Assembly: GCF_000350225.1 (NCBI RefSeq)
Contig: NW_005178903.1
Location: forward strand, 144,453-208,452
Source of the DNA: Chondrus crispus
Taxonomy: Eukaryota; Rhodophyta; Florideophyceae; Gigartinales; Gigartinaceae
Direction of reading: 5' to 3'
DNA: 64,000 nt
Shown: piece after piece, positions 30,463 to 40,742 of the stretch
Layout: the number at the start of each line of letters is the position of its first letter
Position numbering within the stretch: the first letter of the stretch is position 1
Program-made: the position numbers and the translations under genes
Notes under the pieces: model-generated
What the model was told of the DNA's origin: nothing
Database searches by the model: none
Seen by the model: only the letters and a program-made list of their open reading frames with translations

Positions 30463-33400
30463 GGCACAGCCAACGCATACTGCCACACCCCACGCGAACA
30501 TGCAACGCAGCACCGGGACACTGACACAGGCAGCAACCGGCGAACGCGCGCGAATCACACACACCGGCACCATTGCCATCCAGACCAAGAATGACAAAAT
30601 CCAAATCCCGGCAGTCCACAGACCAAAAATAAAGGACAACCTCCTATCAGTCCACGACCTTACTGCACATGGACATGTCACCTTCACACGCACGCACGCT
30701 TACCTACACGAACCAACCACGATCCCGACAGCATCACTCACAGCCACATACGAGCAAGGACAGTACAAATTCACAAACGAAAATAAAGCAACCGCAAAAG
30801 GAGTACGCACGTACACGAGCAAAAGAGGATCGATAAATTCAAAGAAAACCGCGACGCCAACACCACGCGCACAACAACACCAGAACATAACGCGCACACG
30901 AAACAACACAACACCCTTCTCAGCACCAGCACAACGCACACCAACACTGAGAACCGCGATCGCACCAAGACAACCACAACCCAAAAGAAACAACGCCCAA
31001 CAACTCATGCATGACTGGCACATCAAGCTAGGACATGCACACCCCAAAACAATATCAATCATGTCCAAGCATGGACTACTGCCAACGCTCCCCAAGGGAC
31101 TGAAAGACAACAGCGGGCAGATCACATGCAGCGGCTGTATTGATGGGAAAACCACAACCCGACCGCACACGAGAACCACACACGCAACCGCCAAAGGAGA
31201 GAGCACATCCTCGGACGTGTGTGGACCCATCAAGCCCACGTCGACGCACAATGCCAACTACTTCCTGACACTCATTGACACCAACACCAGATACATATGG
31301 GTCTACTGTCTAGCCAACAGGGCGCAAGTACCAACGACCATAATCAATGCCATCGAACAACTAGCAGCATACAATCAAAAATACCCCAGACTGCTAGTGA
31401 CCGACAACGCAAAGGAATACCTAGCGAAGTCAGTCCAAGAACAACTCAAGGCGAGAGGCATCCAATTCCGACCAACGACCCCGTACACCCCCCAAAAGAA
31501 CGCCCTCGCAGAGAGAATAAAGCGCACACTAATGGAAAAAGTACGCGCGACGTTATCACACAGCCAGCTCCCGGACATACACTGACAAGACTCCCTCAAT
31601 GACGCAGTCTTTAAGTACAACATGACATACCACCACGGCGTAAAGCACATCCCATACACAGCATGGCACAACTCACCACCCCAAATCCGCAGAATATTCA
31701 CATTCGGACAAGTGGGGTACACCCCCATCCTCAAACCGAACGCTCCGAAGTTGCAACACAAAGCCAACCCGGTCCGTTACATGTACGGTCTCAACAACAC
31801 ACACATATGTGTGCATAACATCACAACAGACAGTACACAAAAATTAGGGCAGACAACTTCAGACCATACCATCGCACCAGGGACCCCTGCGCCACAATCA
31901 ACGCAGCATTCCTTGCACAATCCGCGCCCGCAAATAACAAAAAAGGACGCCACCGTCGAGCACAAAAATTGCCACAGACGATAGACAACACCACGACACC
32001 CCCCGAAACTCTAAAGCAAGCTAGAAAGTATCCCGATGCGAAAAAATGGGCAGTCGCACACGACGCAGAACTCGGTCAGCTAGACGACATGAAAGCGATC
32101 GACTGGACCTCGCAAACATCCCGACACACTCGTACCAACATCATACGCACCACAATCACATATCGGTACAAGCACAGCACAGGAAAAAAGCCATCACCCG
32201 CAAAGCAAGATGTTCAATAAGAGGAGACCGCATGACGCCATACGTGCATTATGATCCAGACAAGACCGCCACATACATGGCCGACCGCACCACGATCAGG
32301 ACCCTATTCGCCCTCGCCGCCTCAATGAACATGGCCGTCGAACACTTCGACATTACCGGAGCGTACCTCCACAAAAAATACCAGCACAAAAACAAAGTCT
32401 ATGTCTGGCAACTGCAAAGGTTCAACGGGAAATACAAGCACACATCCACACATGGGGAGCTCAAAGGAAACCTGTACGGAACACCAGCAGCTGCCAACAT
32501 TTACAGCACAGAGTTGCACAGACACATAAGAAAGCACGGGTACAAACAGATGCGATCCGACACGTCCCTGTTCGTAAAAAACAAGGCAAACACACGATCA
32601 TAATCAGCATCAGCATGGATGACTCCCTACCAATCGCAACGGCACAAACTCTCATTGACAACCTGTACCAAGTCCTCAAAAAAAGTACAAAGTCAAAAGA
32701 ATGGGCACGCCAACAAAGTACCTTAACTGGACAATACGGTACACAGAAGAAGGAATCCACTTGTCACAGCCCGAGCACATCGACAGCGTAGTCGCCCTGA
32801 TGTCACAACAGGAGTGCAACACAAAAAGCACTCCATACTTCGATGGGATTAAAATGGACCCACCCACAGAAAACGAGGAAATGCGACAAGACATCGCCGA
32901 GATCTACGCCAAGGCCACAGGGGAAATACGCTACATTGCGGATAGCACCCGCCCCGACGTCGCCTTCGCAGCCACTGCACTCGCCAGAGCCCTCAAGAAG
33001 CCAACCCAACGACACTGGAACACGGCACAGAGGCTCACTCAGTACCTTCGCACCACGCGCAGCGAAGGCATACTGATGCCAGCTGGACAAGAGACAAGCG
33101 TGACGATCAAGGCATACTCCGACGCGGATTACGCCAACGACGAAACGACCAGAAAATCAATAACGGGAATGATTACCATGGTCAACGGAGCGCCCGTCCA
33201 ATGGCTCGCACGCCAACAGCCGGTCGTAGCAAAGAGCACGTGCAAGGCAGAGTACAAAGCAGCAGCGGAAGCGACCACGCTCACGATATGGCTGCAGAAT
33301 CTGATCGCAGAAACCAAGCTACCGACCACACGCCCCACCATGCACATAGACAACACGGCCGCCGCACAAATGGCGAAGAGCATGGGGGCCACCAGACGCC

Positions 33401-33560
33401 GCAAGTGCATACACGTCCGATATCAATACTTGCACGACACAGTGCAAAAAGGACAACTACGCATCGTGCGCATCCCAACGACGGAGCAGTATGCAGACAT
33501 GTTCACGAAAGCACTCATGGTCACACTGTACAAAAACACAAAACCAACGTACAGATGCGC
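30432..33560 (+). pseudogene. Copia pol: protease, integrase, RT, RNase H (decayed)
   Basis: The protease motif reads DS then, after a 2-nt disruption with a TAG, GTANAYCHTP. Integrase has the HHCC site (WHIKLGHAHP; CSGC) and the core (SSDVCGP; VTDNAKEY; NALAER). A TGA replaces the expected Trp after LPDIH at about 31,583. RT is spread over several frames (FDITGAYLH; GNLYGTPAAA; the catalytic box reads SMDD instead of YVDD). RNase H is well kept: SDADYAND, IDNTAAAQMA and ADMFTKAL. At least three frameshifts and two stops show it is inactive. Confidence 0.85.
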
Positions 33561-33664
33561 GCACCGACAACCAGCGCAAGGCAGCCCTCGCGTCCGGGGG
33601 TGCGTGGTTACATCCAGAACCAAAAAGCGACGCTGGGCCAGCCTGCACGCCAACAACGCAGAAG

Positions 33665-33805
33665 TGTGGTTACATCCAGAGGCAAGTAAGACAGGCTAAC
33701 AAATAAGGCAACGCCAATGGAGCACGCCACACACTTGCACAATAAAGTCGCCGACGGCCGCCCGCTCTTGAGAGGATCGGGGGCATCGGAGTTCATGGAA
33801 TCACA
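33665..33805 (+). repeat. Copia 3' LTR
   Basis: 141 bp, TGTGGTTACATCC...GGAATCACA, followed by CTCAG. A 15-bp partial copy of its start (GTGGTTACATCCAGA) also lies 62 bp upstream inside the pol end. Confidence 0.85.
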
Positions 33806-33866
33806 CTCAGAAAGGCAAAGCGTGCACTGTTGTGTGCGTGCAAAAGTCTTGAGTAGTGCAATGCGC

Positions 33867-33910
33867 CAATAGTGCAGTAATCCACCGCGTGGCGCAGTAC
33901 TGCACTATTG
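33867..33910. repeat. 13-bp inverted repeat in the TAGTGCA region
   Basis: CAATAGTGCAGTA at 33867-33879 is the exact reverse complement of 33898-33910. Confidence 0.85.
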
Positions 33911-33938
33911 AGCGGTATGGACTGTATGTACCAAAAGG

Positions 33939-34058
33939 GTGCCCTAATTATGACACAAACAGCGCGCATGACGCAGCGTGCCGTTTCTAAAATGCGGATA
34001 AATCAACCAATTTGCTTCTTGTTTCTCTATTAAGGTCCTCGTGTCATAATTAGGGCAC
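33939..34058. repeat. 18-bp inverted repeat around an 84-bp core
   Basis: GTGCCCTAATTATGACAC at 33939-33956 is the exact reverse complement of 34041-34058. It may be a very small foldback or MITE-like element; no flanking duplication is obvious. Confidence 0.85.
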
Positions 34059-35091
34059 GCTGTTGGTGCTGTGCTTGCCAAGATAGGCATATCATAGGGC
34101 CTTTGGCCATGAGGTGGCGAAAGCCATTTCGTCCAATAAGAACGCTCCGGACCGCCGCCGTCCATACTTGGAGGGCTAGCATTGGGCGACGAATGTAGTC
34201 GGACCAAAAGGGAGAATTTTGTATGCGCACCATCGTAGATTTAACTATTAATTAGTAATCTACACTCGACGGCGGCGCGGTATCGCGCCCACCAGTTTCG
34301 GACTGGATGACCTAAAGTTGTGTGACCGGGAGCAGCTCACCCCTCACAGAGGAGAGGAACCAACTCTGGATCACGTTTATTGCTCACCTCGTTCAGTGCT
34401 GTGTGTGACGCCAAGCGTCACACCAAACAGACTTGGAGGAAAGCATAACCTGGTTGCGTAGAGAGGTTTCCAACAAGGTGTCGATCGTTCGACATGGTTA
34501 TGAGGAAAGCCCACAAACGGCGACGAGGGGGGTTGGCCTATCTTTAATTTTGCGCACTGTACGATACGTGCCCGCTTGACAGTGAATTTTGGAGTGATTT
34601 CCTACATTCTTCAAAGGAGAGGGCGGCTGTGCCGATTGTTGCTACGGTGTTGGTACATCGTGAGTTGAGTAAGGCTGCACTCGCAAGGCCCAAACAATGA
34701 CTTTTACGCCAGCAGTGGGAGCTCCAAGTAATTCCAGGGAGGCGTATGATACAGTACTGTACTCCAGGGGCTTGTTTATCAGTATTACAGTATTGTAACG
34801 ACAGCCGTGGAACCGTACGGGAACAGTGCCCTCGCGGGTGGTAATTTACGTATCCCGCCTGAACGTTCCCCCAAAGTGGAGTCATGTGCCGAGTGGGCAG
34901 CTGGTGTCGGGAGACCGACCGAAAGGGGCGGTCCGGAGGGGATTTTAGTGAAGGGTAAAAGGGTGGTAAATAGGGTTACCTTAAAGGGAGGGGGAAAAGC
35001 GGCAGGCTATTGCTTCAGAACAGCTACAGAGGGTGAGCACGGTCAATGGACGGGATTATCCAGTTGATGGTTCAGGTGATCGAATGTGCTG

Positions 35092-35120
35092 AGGTCGAAG
35101 ACGAGTAGCGTCTTCGACCT
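35092..35120. repeat. 12-bp stem, 5-nt loop hairpin
   Basis: AGGTCGAAGACG at 35092-35103 pairs perfectly with 35109-35120 around AGTAG. Confidence 0.85.
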
Positions 35121-35390
35121 GGCTTTATAGTCCTATTGACTCTACAATAAAAGTAGGCGCACTACCATAAAAGAGAGGTTGCGCGACCCACGAAATGTAT
35201 CTAAACGGTTACACCCTAAAACAGGTAGAATTGTAGGTGGCACGTCCTTAAGTAACTCTATCGTTGATAGCTAAACGTAGTCTACATAATCCCTGAATTG
35301 ATATTGACAACATAGAAGTGTGATATCTACTGTAGTCTAGTCAATAAGTCTATCACTCCCCAAACTTTTTTCGTGACATATGTCATGTGT

Positions 35391-36318
35391 TCACGAATTG
35401 CGATTGATCCACTGTTCGATAGGATGTGTAAGAATTGACCGTTGTATCATTTCGAGCAGTATATCACTTTTCTTGACCTTGGTCAAAGAATCTGCGGGGT
35501 TGTATTCGGAGCGAATGAAGCCAATGGCGTGCAGGTCGTGTCTCAGGTATGCATCCTTGAAAAATTTAACATCGATCATTAACCGCCTTTCAGATGTTAT
35601 CTTTGCTTTAGTGATAAGATCAAACAGGATAGACTATCCGTACGCATAACGATAGGAATGTGGAGCGATGTCATGGTGTGAAGATCGTTTTTCATTGCGA
35701 AGGCCATATCGAAAGCGTCAGCAAAGGCCATTGTTTCGCTTCCTAGGACAGATCTGGAAACGCGTTTGGATTTGTGGGACGACCAGAACAATGGTTGGCA
35801 ATTATCATTTGCATCAGCAAGGAAAATGATATACCCTAACTGAGAAGATCCGTCAAGGTTGTTTCCGTATGAGGCATCAGAATAGACTTGTAACCGAAGA
35901 CTTTTGTGGTCCAATTTAGGGAATTTGAGGACCTGATCTGTACTGATAAGGAGATGTTTTACCACAGAATTAAGTCCCTTACAGTACTTCGTGGGGTCCG
36001 AGTTGAAGATTTCTTCAGTAACCTGAGCTGCCTGTGCAATAGAGCATGTAATATCCGGACGGGACTGAGTGGCCCAAGAGAGTTAGGCACGAAGTGAGCT
36101 AAAGTCTTTGAAAGAAGCTTCCTTACTGATGTTCTTAATCTTGGAGATATAGTGCTTCTGATGTACTTGGAATCCGTTAGGTGTGGATTCAATCTTAATG
36201 CCTGAAAATTGGACCTTGTCGTAGTCTCTCAGTCGACATTTGAATTTTCTTTCGACACACTTGACCTGTTGATAAAACTCTTCAGTGCCGGCTTGTAGAC
36301 AGTCATCAACATAAGTAT
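35391..36318 (-). pseudogene. 3' end of a second Ty1/copia pol (RT end and RNase H)
   Basis: Reading inward from the LTR junction on the minus strand, the frame opens at the RT catalytic box (YVDDCLQAG). It continues through SRPDITCSIAQ to RNase H (YSDASYGNN, QLGYIIFLAD, LGSETMAFADA) and ends FIRSEYNPADSLTK. One in-frame TAA after SSLRA (about 36,095) and a frameshift near 35,600 break it. It is a different copia lineage from the 6.8-33.8 kb element. The N-terminal RT half is missing because a gypsy LTR starts exactly at the YVDD box. Confidence 0.85.
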
Positions 36319-36940
36319 TGTAGCATAAACCCCTGGTCGCGTTGGGGGTTTAGCTGTGGTTCTTCGAAGACCTGTGTACGCGAGAGAGGACAAAAACACA
36401 CACACCAGAAAAGAACGCGGGCGGTGGTAGCGTGGTAGAGCGGTGGGGAGCGGACGCGAACACAGTACGCGGTAGAGCGGTTCGACGCGCTCGGCGCCCC
36501 GGGGCGGCGCTAGGTAGCGTTCTAGCACCGACGGGCGGAGGCGGATCCAGCTCGCGCGCGTACGTTCGCGACCGCTACCCGCGTTAGTTTCTAGTTAACG
36601 CGCTCGCGTTAAGAGAACCCGTTTAGAATAAGCGGACGGGGTTAGACCTGCGGTGGAGGATCTGGTACCAAGCCTGTGCTTGTCCTTGTCCTCCCTCCGC
36701 CGCCGGTCACCCTGTCACTTAATATACAAGTAAACAATCTATCATAACATATACTACAGTATCTAGGTAGCGCCTTACATGGTAAGCTCGCGCGCCTTAC
36801 TCCGGATCGTCACGCTGTACACGTACACAGCGAGCAGCAAGCGCGTACTTACAGGCGCGGGTGTGTGCGCTGTAATGCATTTTGCGGGAGTACAGTAGTC
36901 ACCCCGCGCGTTCAAATAACGTCCTCGCGATTATGCTACA
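36319..36940 (-). repeat. Gypsy LTR of element 3
   Basis: On the minus strand it is TGTAGCATAATCG...TTTATGCTACA (622 bp), preceded by a G-run polypurine tract at about 36,943-36,955. Its core promoter text (GTTATGATAGATTGTTT) matches element 2, while the rest has diverged. Confidence 0.85.
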
Positions 36941-37026
36941 AAGGCCCCCCTCAAGGGTGAACGTCCGCGTTCACTCTTTTGGTAGCGCGGGGGGGGGGTT
37001 ATAGTCCACGACGGCAATTCGAGTCC

Positions 37027-37377
37027 TCATGCGTGCCCACCACGCGTGCTCTCCCACTCTCGCAATCCCGTCTTTGCCAACCATACCACAGCCTCGCGTA
37101 AGGAACTTAAGCATGACGCCGCGAGCGCGTTCACTCCATCCCAATTGTGCGTTTTGACCGAGGCGTGAAACCTCTCGTCTGTGTCCCCCAACTCTGGCTC
37201 GTCCATTCTGTACTGTGAACCTTCATTTTCCCCCTCCTGCAGAATTTGTCCACGCGCCGTCCGTCCGAACCTCATTGCCGCAAGGGCTTTTCTCGGATTG
37301 ACGGGATCAATCGGTTTTCTTTCCCCTTCGCCAATCTCCTCCTCACATCGGGGAGGATCTCTGTTCTCTGCAGTTTA
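37027..37377 (-). CDS. Possible sense open frame before the 3' LTR of element 3
   Basis: About 115 codons are open up to a TAA near 37,378. The composition is protein-like and charged (GERKPIDPVNPRKALAAM; EPELGDTDERFH; REAVVWLAKTGLREWE). The ATG at 37275 is internal to the open stretch. No domain is recognised and no counterpart is seen in elements 1 or 2. Confidence 0.3.
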
Positions 37378-38348
37378 GCTCCCACTCACACTTCGGTTCA
37401 AACGCCGGCCGCGTTACGTGCGGTCCAGCATCTCCGGTCTTTGCTCTTTCACGCTCGCCAGAATCGTCAATCACGACGATACGAGCGACTTTCATCCACC
37501 TCTACCGATCCCTCTTACTGACAGCTCCCACTTCCGGCCGTGTCGGGGACACCGACACGGCGAACGTTAGGGCTCTCCACCGCAAGGGGCTTCTCCCCTC
37601 TCCCCTGCGTCCTCAGGTCCATCTTCATGGCGCGGTGGGTACAGCGACGTGTGGGGTAAGAATTGAGGCGAGGGAACGGGAAGCAGCCGGTCGGATGGAA
37701 CTTCCAAACGTTTGTTTCGGGGATTACGACCGACCTGAGTGAGACTGTGAGGATACAGGTTTTCTGTGTCAGTCGGTGAGGGAGTAGAGCCCTGCCCTTG
37801 CTGTTAGTAGCGCCGGGGTGAGGTCGCCTGGCCACTCTTACAGAATAAGCGAGGTGGGGGTGCGGTGGTACGCGTGAACGACGCGAAGGGGAAGAGCGGT
37901 GGTCATGAGAGCCGCAGCGGGGCGGTAGCTAACGGTCGCTGGCTCGAGGTCTCCCCCTTCTTAGGCCTGGTACCCTTGCGACGGGCGAGCGGAGGTGGCC
38001 TTGTGGAGCATGGCGCGTCTCCTCCGGCTCTTACTGTGCTCCGGGCGACCCCAATCGCGACGCCCTTTACAGCGCCCGTGATGACGCGTTCACCTGGCAC
38101 CTTATGCGCACCCGCCATAGGCGAACGCGTCCGGTGGGGTACAAATTTGCCCTCGATTTTTTTTGGTTCTTCTATATCCATAACGGCGGCTGGTGTGTTG
38201 TCCGGCCGCGCGCCGCAGCCCCAGCCCTAGCTAACCGCGTGCCTTTCCTGCAGCGCCCCTTGCGCTTACCATTCTTGACGTGTTTTCCTTCGGTTTCCTT
38301 TTGACCCGCCCCTCTCCTGTGCCTCATCGCACCCTTCCCTCATTCCAG

Positions 38349-40133
38349 ATGCCCAACCGCCTCGACAGTATGGGCCCGTCGTTGCGGCCGTTTGGCACGC
38401 CTCTTATCCCGCTGTCGGTGCCGCCGGCCAACGACGCCGGGCAGCGCGCAACGAGGACCTCGAGTGCCTCGGGGAGCGAGCTGGGGAGCCTCCGCTCCCC
38501 GTTTCAGAAGACCCGCTCACGCGCCTCTACTGTGTCTGTCGTTCTAGATGCCGGCCCGACCTCCGTTTCGCGTGGGGGGAGGGCACGGCGTATGAAGTGC
38601 CGGATGGGATCCCATGTGATCGCACGTTCGCGTATAGCGCGGCGGAGGCCGAATATATAGACCGCATGGCGTCCGCCATGTCCTGTGGCCCCCGCCGCGA
38701 ACCACGGCAGTTCGTACTGTCAGGGGTCGCGCCGTTGTTCGTGTGCCCTCGCCCTTACGCGTACTCCAAGTCCCGCGTATCCTTACAAAAGTCCGCGAGT
38801 TCGCCGATGCGTCTCCACGGCATCGCAGTGGCGCATCACGACTGGGCGGCATATAAGAGAGCAGATGAAGTCGACGGTCGCGTGTTTCGGTCGGCTTCTT
38901 TCGAAGGGGGTCTCACCCCCTTCGACTTCTCTTCTCTGCCCGACGCTGTCCGTGGGTCCGTTCCGTCCTCGGGTATCCACCCGCTGCTCCCTTACGTATT
39001 GAAACACTTCAGATACGCGTGTGTCGACCGTCGGCATCCTGCCTATGCCCTTCTCGCGTATAATTGTGAACGCAAATGGGCCTGGTCTCTCACGAGCGCC
39101 ATAATGAGTGAGGTCAGCATCAACAGACGGGTGTTTATCCAGCCCCCGGCCACTCTCGCGTATCTAGAGAGGGTTGCAGTGGGGCTTCCGAACGTAGCGT
39201 TACACCCTCTCGAGTGGAACTCTTCTCACTTCCTCTGGACATTTAACTCCCCGCTTGACCTTTTACAACGAGCGGTTCGCGTCGGCGAGGCAGCTCGACG
39301 CCTGTGGATCGACTTCACATTTGGTGAACGGGCGGCGTTCTTGCTGTACGACCTCCGGAGCGACGCGTTCGTCTCGCGTTCCGAATTGGGTCCGTCCAAC
39401 CCTCCTCGTGCGGGGGCGCTCGGGGGCGTGGGGTCCAACGCTCGCCAGGCGCGGCGGAAGAGGTACCGCGATTTGGACGCGGTAGGTCCGACCACGGATT
39501 TCGTAGGGTGTAACCATTTCCGCGCTGCCGCGCCATTTGCTCCTGTCTGTATGACGGATCCGGTCCCTGCTGTGCACCCTGTTCCATCCCTCGTACCGAC
39601 AGCGTCCCAGCCAATTTGGGAGGCCGAAGTGCGCTTCCTTCAAGTTCACCTACGCGAAGTCGCGGTCATACCCGAGCTCTCGAGCCCTTGGTAAATTACG
39701 GGACCGCGCCTGGTCGGTCGGCGAGCTACTGACGACGTTGTTGACCTGGTTCTTGGCGCGGACGGAACACGCACACCGCTGCGGTGGCGAATGTGATCGT
39801 CTATCGTCTGAGTTGCAGCGCATCACGGAGAAACTGCAGAGATCCTGAGAAGACTGTCTCCAGCGTTTGGACCCGTACGAACGTGCATGCGTTAACCGCG
39901 ATCGGTACCGCAGGGAGCGTGACGCGGTCTGCAGCAGTCGGGCGACGTCCTCTCGCGAGGGTGGTGCTCTCCCTCCGAACCCCACTCCCGTGCAGCGGGA
40001 GCCAATCCGCGACCCGTACGCGCATATCCCGAGCTACGCCGCCGTGAACGAGGTCCCTCATCACCCCAGCTACTGTCCCCCGGATCCCTATGGTGCGGGT
40101 CCGGAGGGAGCCCCTGGTAGGGCTAACCCGTGA
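38349..40133 (+). pseudogene. Unknown gene antisense to element 3, broken
   Basis: A plus-strand coding region lies between the pol and LTR of the minus-strand element. An ATG at 38349 opens a Ser/Pro-rich frame. By about 38,500-38,600 coding signal moves to another frame, which then runs 365 codons to 39,694 (FAWGEGTAYEV; HPLLPYVLKHFRYACVDRR; RVGEAARRLWIDFTFGERAAF). A one-base shift at about 39,680 would continue into LGKLRDRAWSVGELLTTLL and a coiled-coil tail. A TGA at about 39,848 then interrupts the same frame, which continues to a Pro-rich end at 40,133. I do not recognise the family. It could be an accessory gene of the element, transcribed antisense, or captured sequence. Confidence 0.45.
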
Positions 40134-40135
40134 TT

Positions 40136-40742
40136 CCGAGACTTGGTCATAGTCCCCCGTCAGTAAGTAGTCGTGCGTGTAGATGGTCACCGTAAAAAGG
40201 GGCTTGGCATCCCTTCTCATCTCCCGGAAATTCGATCCATGCGCGTTGTCCTTGTCAGTAGTGAAATACCCGTGATCTCGTCGGTACGGAGCGTAGTCTC
40301 CTAAGGAGAACTGATCCTCAGATGGTAGTGCCGTAGTTACTGGAGAGTTACCTGCAAAGAGTCTTAATGCTCCAAACATATCGAGCACGGCGGAGGAGTG
40401 GCCATCGGTAGAAAATAGAACATCCCTGAGGCGTGGTCTGGCGTTTGAGGACGTCACAACGCTTCGTGAAGGGGGGAAGTGGTGTCCGGAGGGTTGTGCG
40501 TCAAAACATATTTGGCGTGAACGATGCCAATGCTTGCACACGACGCTATGCTTTCGCGACCGTAGTATCTGGGATGTGTCATTCTCGTCATGCGGAAGAT
40601 GTGTTTCGACAGTTGAAAAGGGCCTGCAGCTTTGCCCGCTCTTTGTGCAGACGTTACAAGACGCGTTGACGCGAACCTCTAACTTATCCTCCTGCGGTTG
40701 CCAACACAGAGTTTGGTGCAGTATCTGTCCCACGATAACCAT
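40136..40742 (-). CDS. Uncertain minus-strand open frame
   Basis: The first two thirds of a 313-codon frame (the full frame runs to 39801). The part not overlapping the antisense gene has plausible composition, including a Tyr/Asp-rich stretch (GDYAPYRRDHGYFTTDK; TIYTHDYLLTGDYDQ) and several Cys/His residues near the start. There is no domain match I can name. It lies in sense orientation in the post-pol region of element 3. Confidence 0.25.

Larger units (their letters stand above)
6830..33805 (+). mobile_element. Old Ty1/copia element carrying about 23 kb of nested insertions
   Basis: Matching 140/141-bp LTRs (TGTGGTTACA...GGAATCACA) lie at 6830-8846 (interrupted) and 33665-33805. The outer flanks are the same 5 bp, CTCAG, at 6825-6829 and 33806-33810, as expected for a target-site duplication of a single insertion. 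The LTRs differ at about five positions and the gag-pol frames carry stops and indels, so the element is old. A terminal-inverted-repeat element sits in the 5' LTR and gypsy elements fill gag. Gag, protease, integrase, RT and RNase H follow in the order typical of copia. Confidence 0.85.
33811..35390. other. Stretch without a recognisable gene, with repeats
   Basis: AATAGTGCA and GAGTAGTGCA motifs occur here and at 6,740-6,790 on the other side of the copia element, so they belong to the pre-insertion locus. A plus frame at 34807-35067 (86 codons) has no domain. Three inverted repeats are listed separately. Confidence 0.5.
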
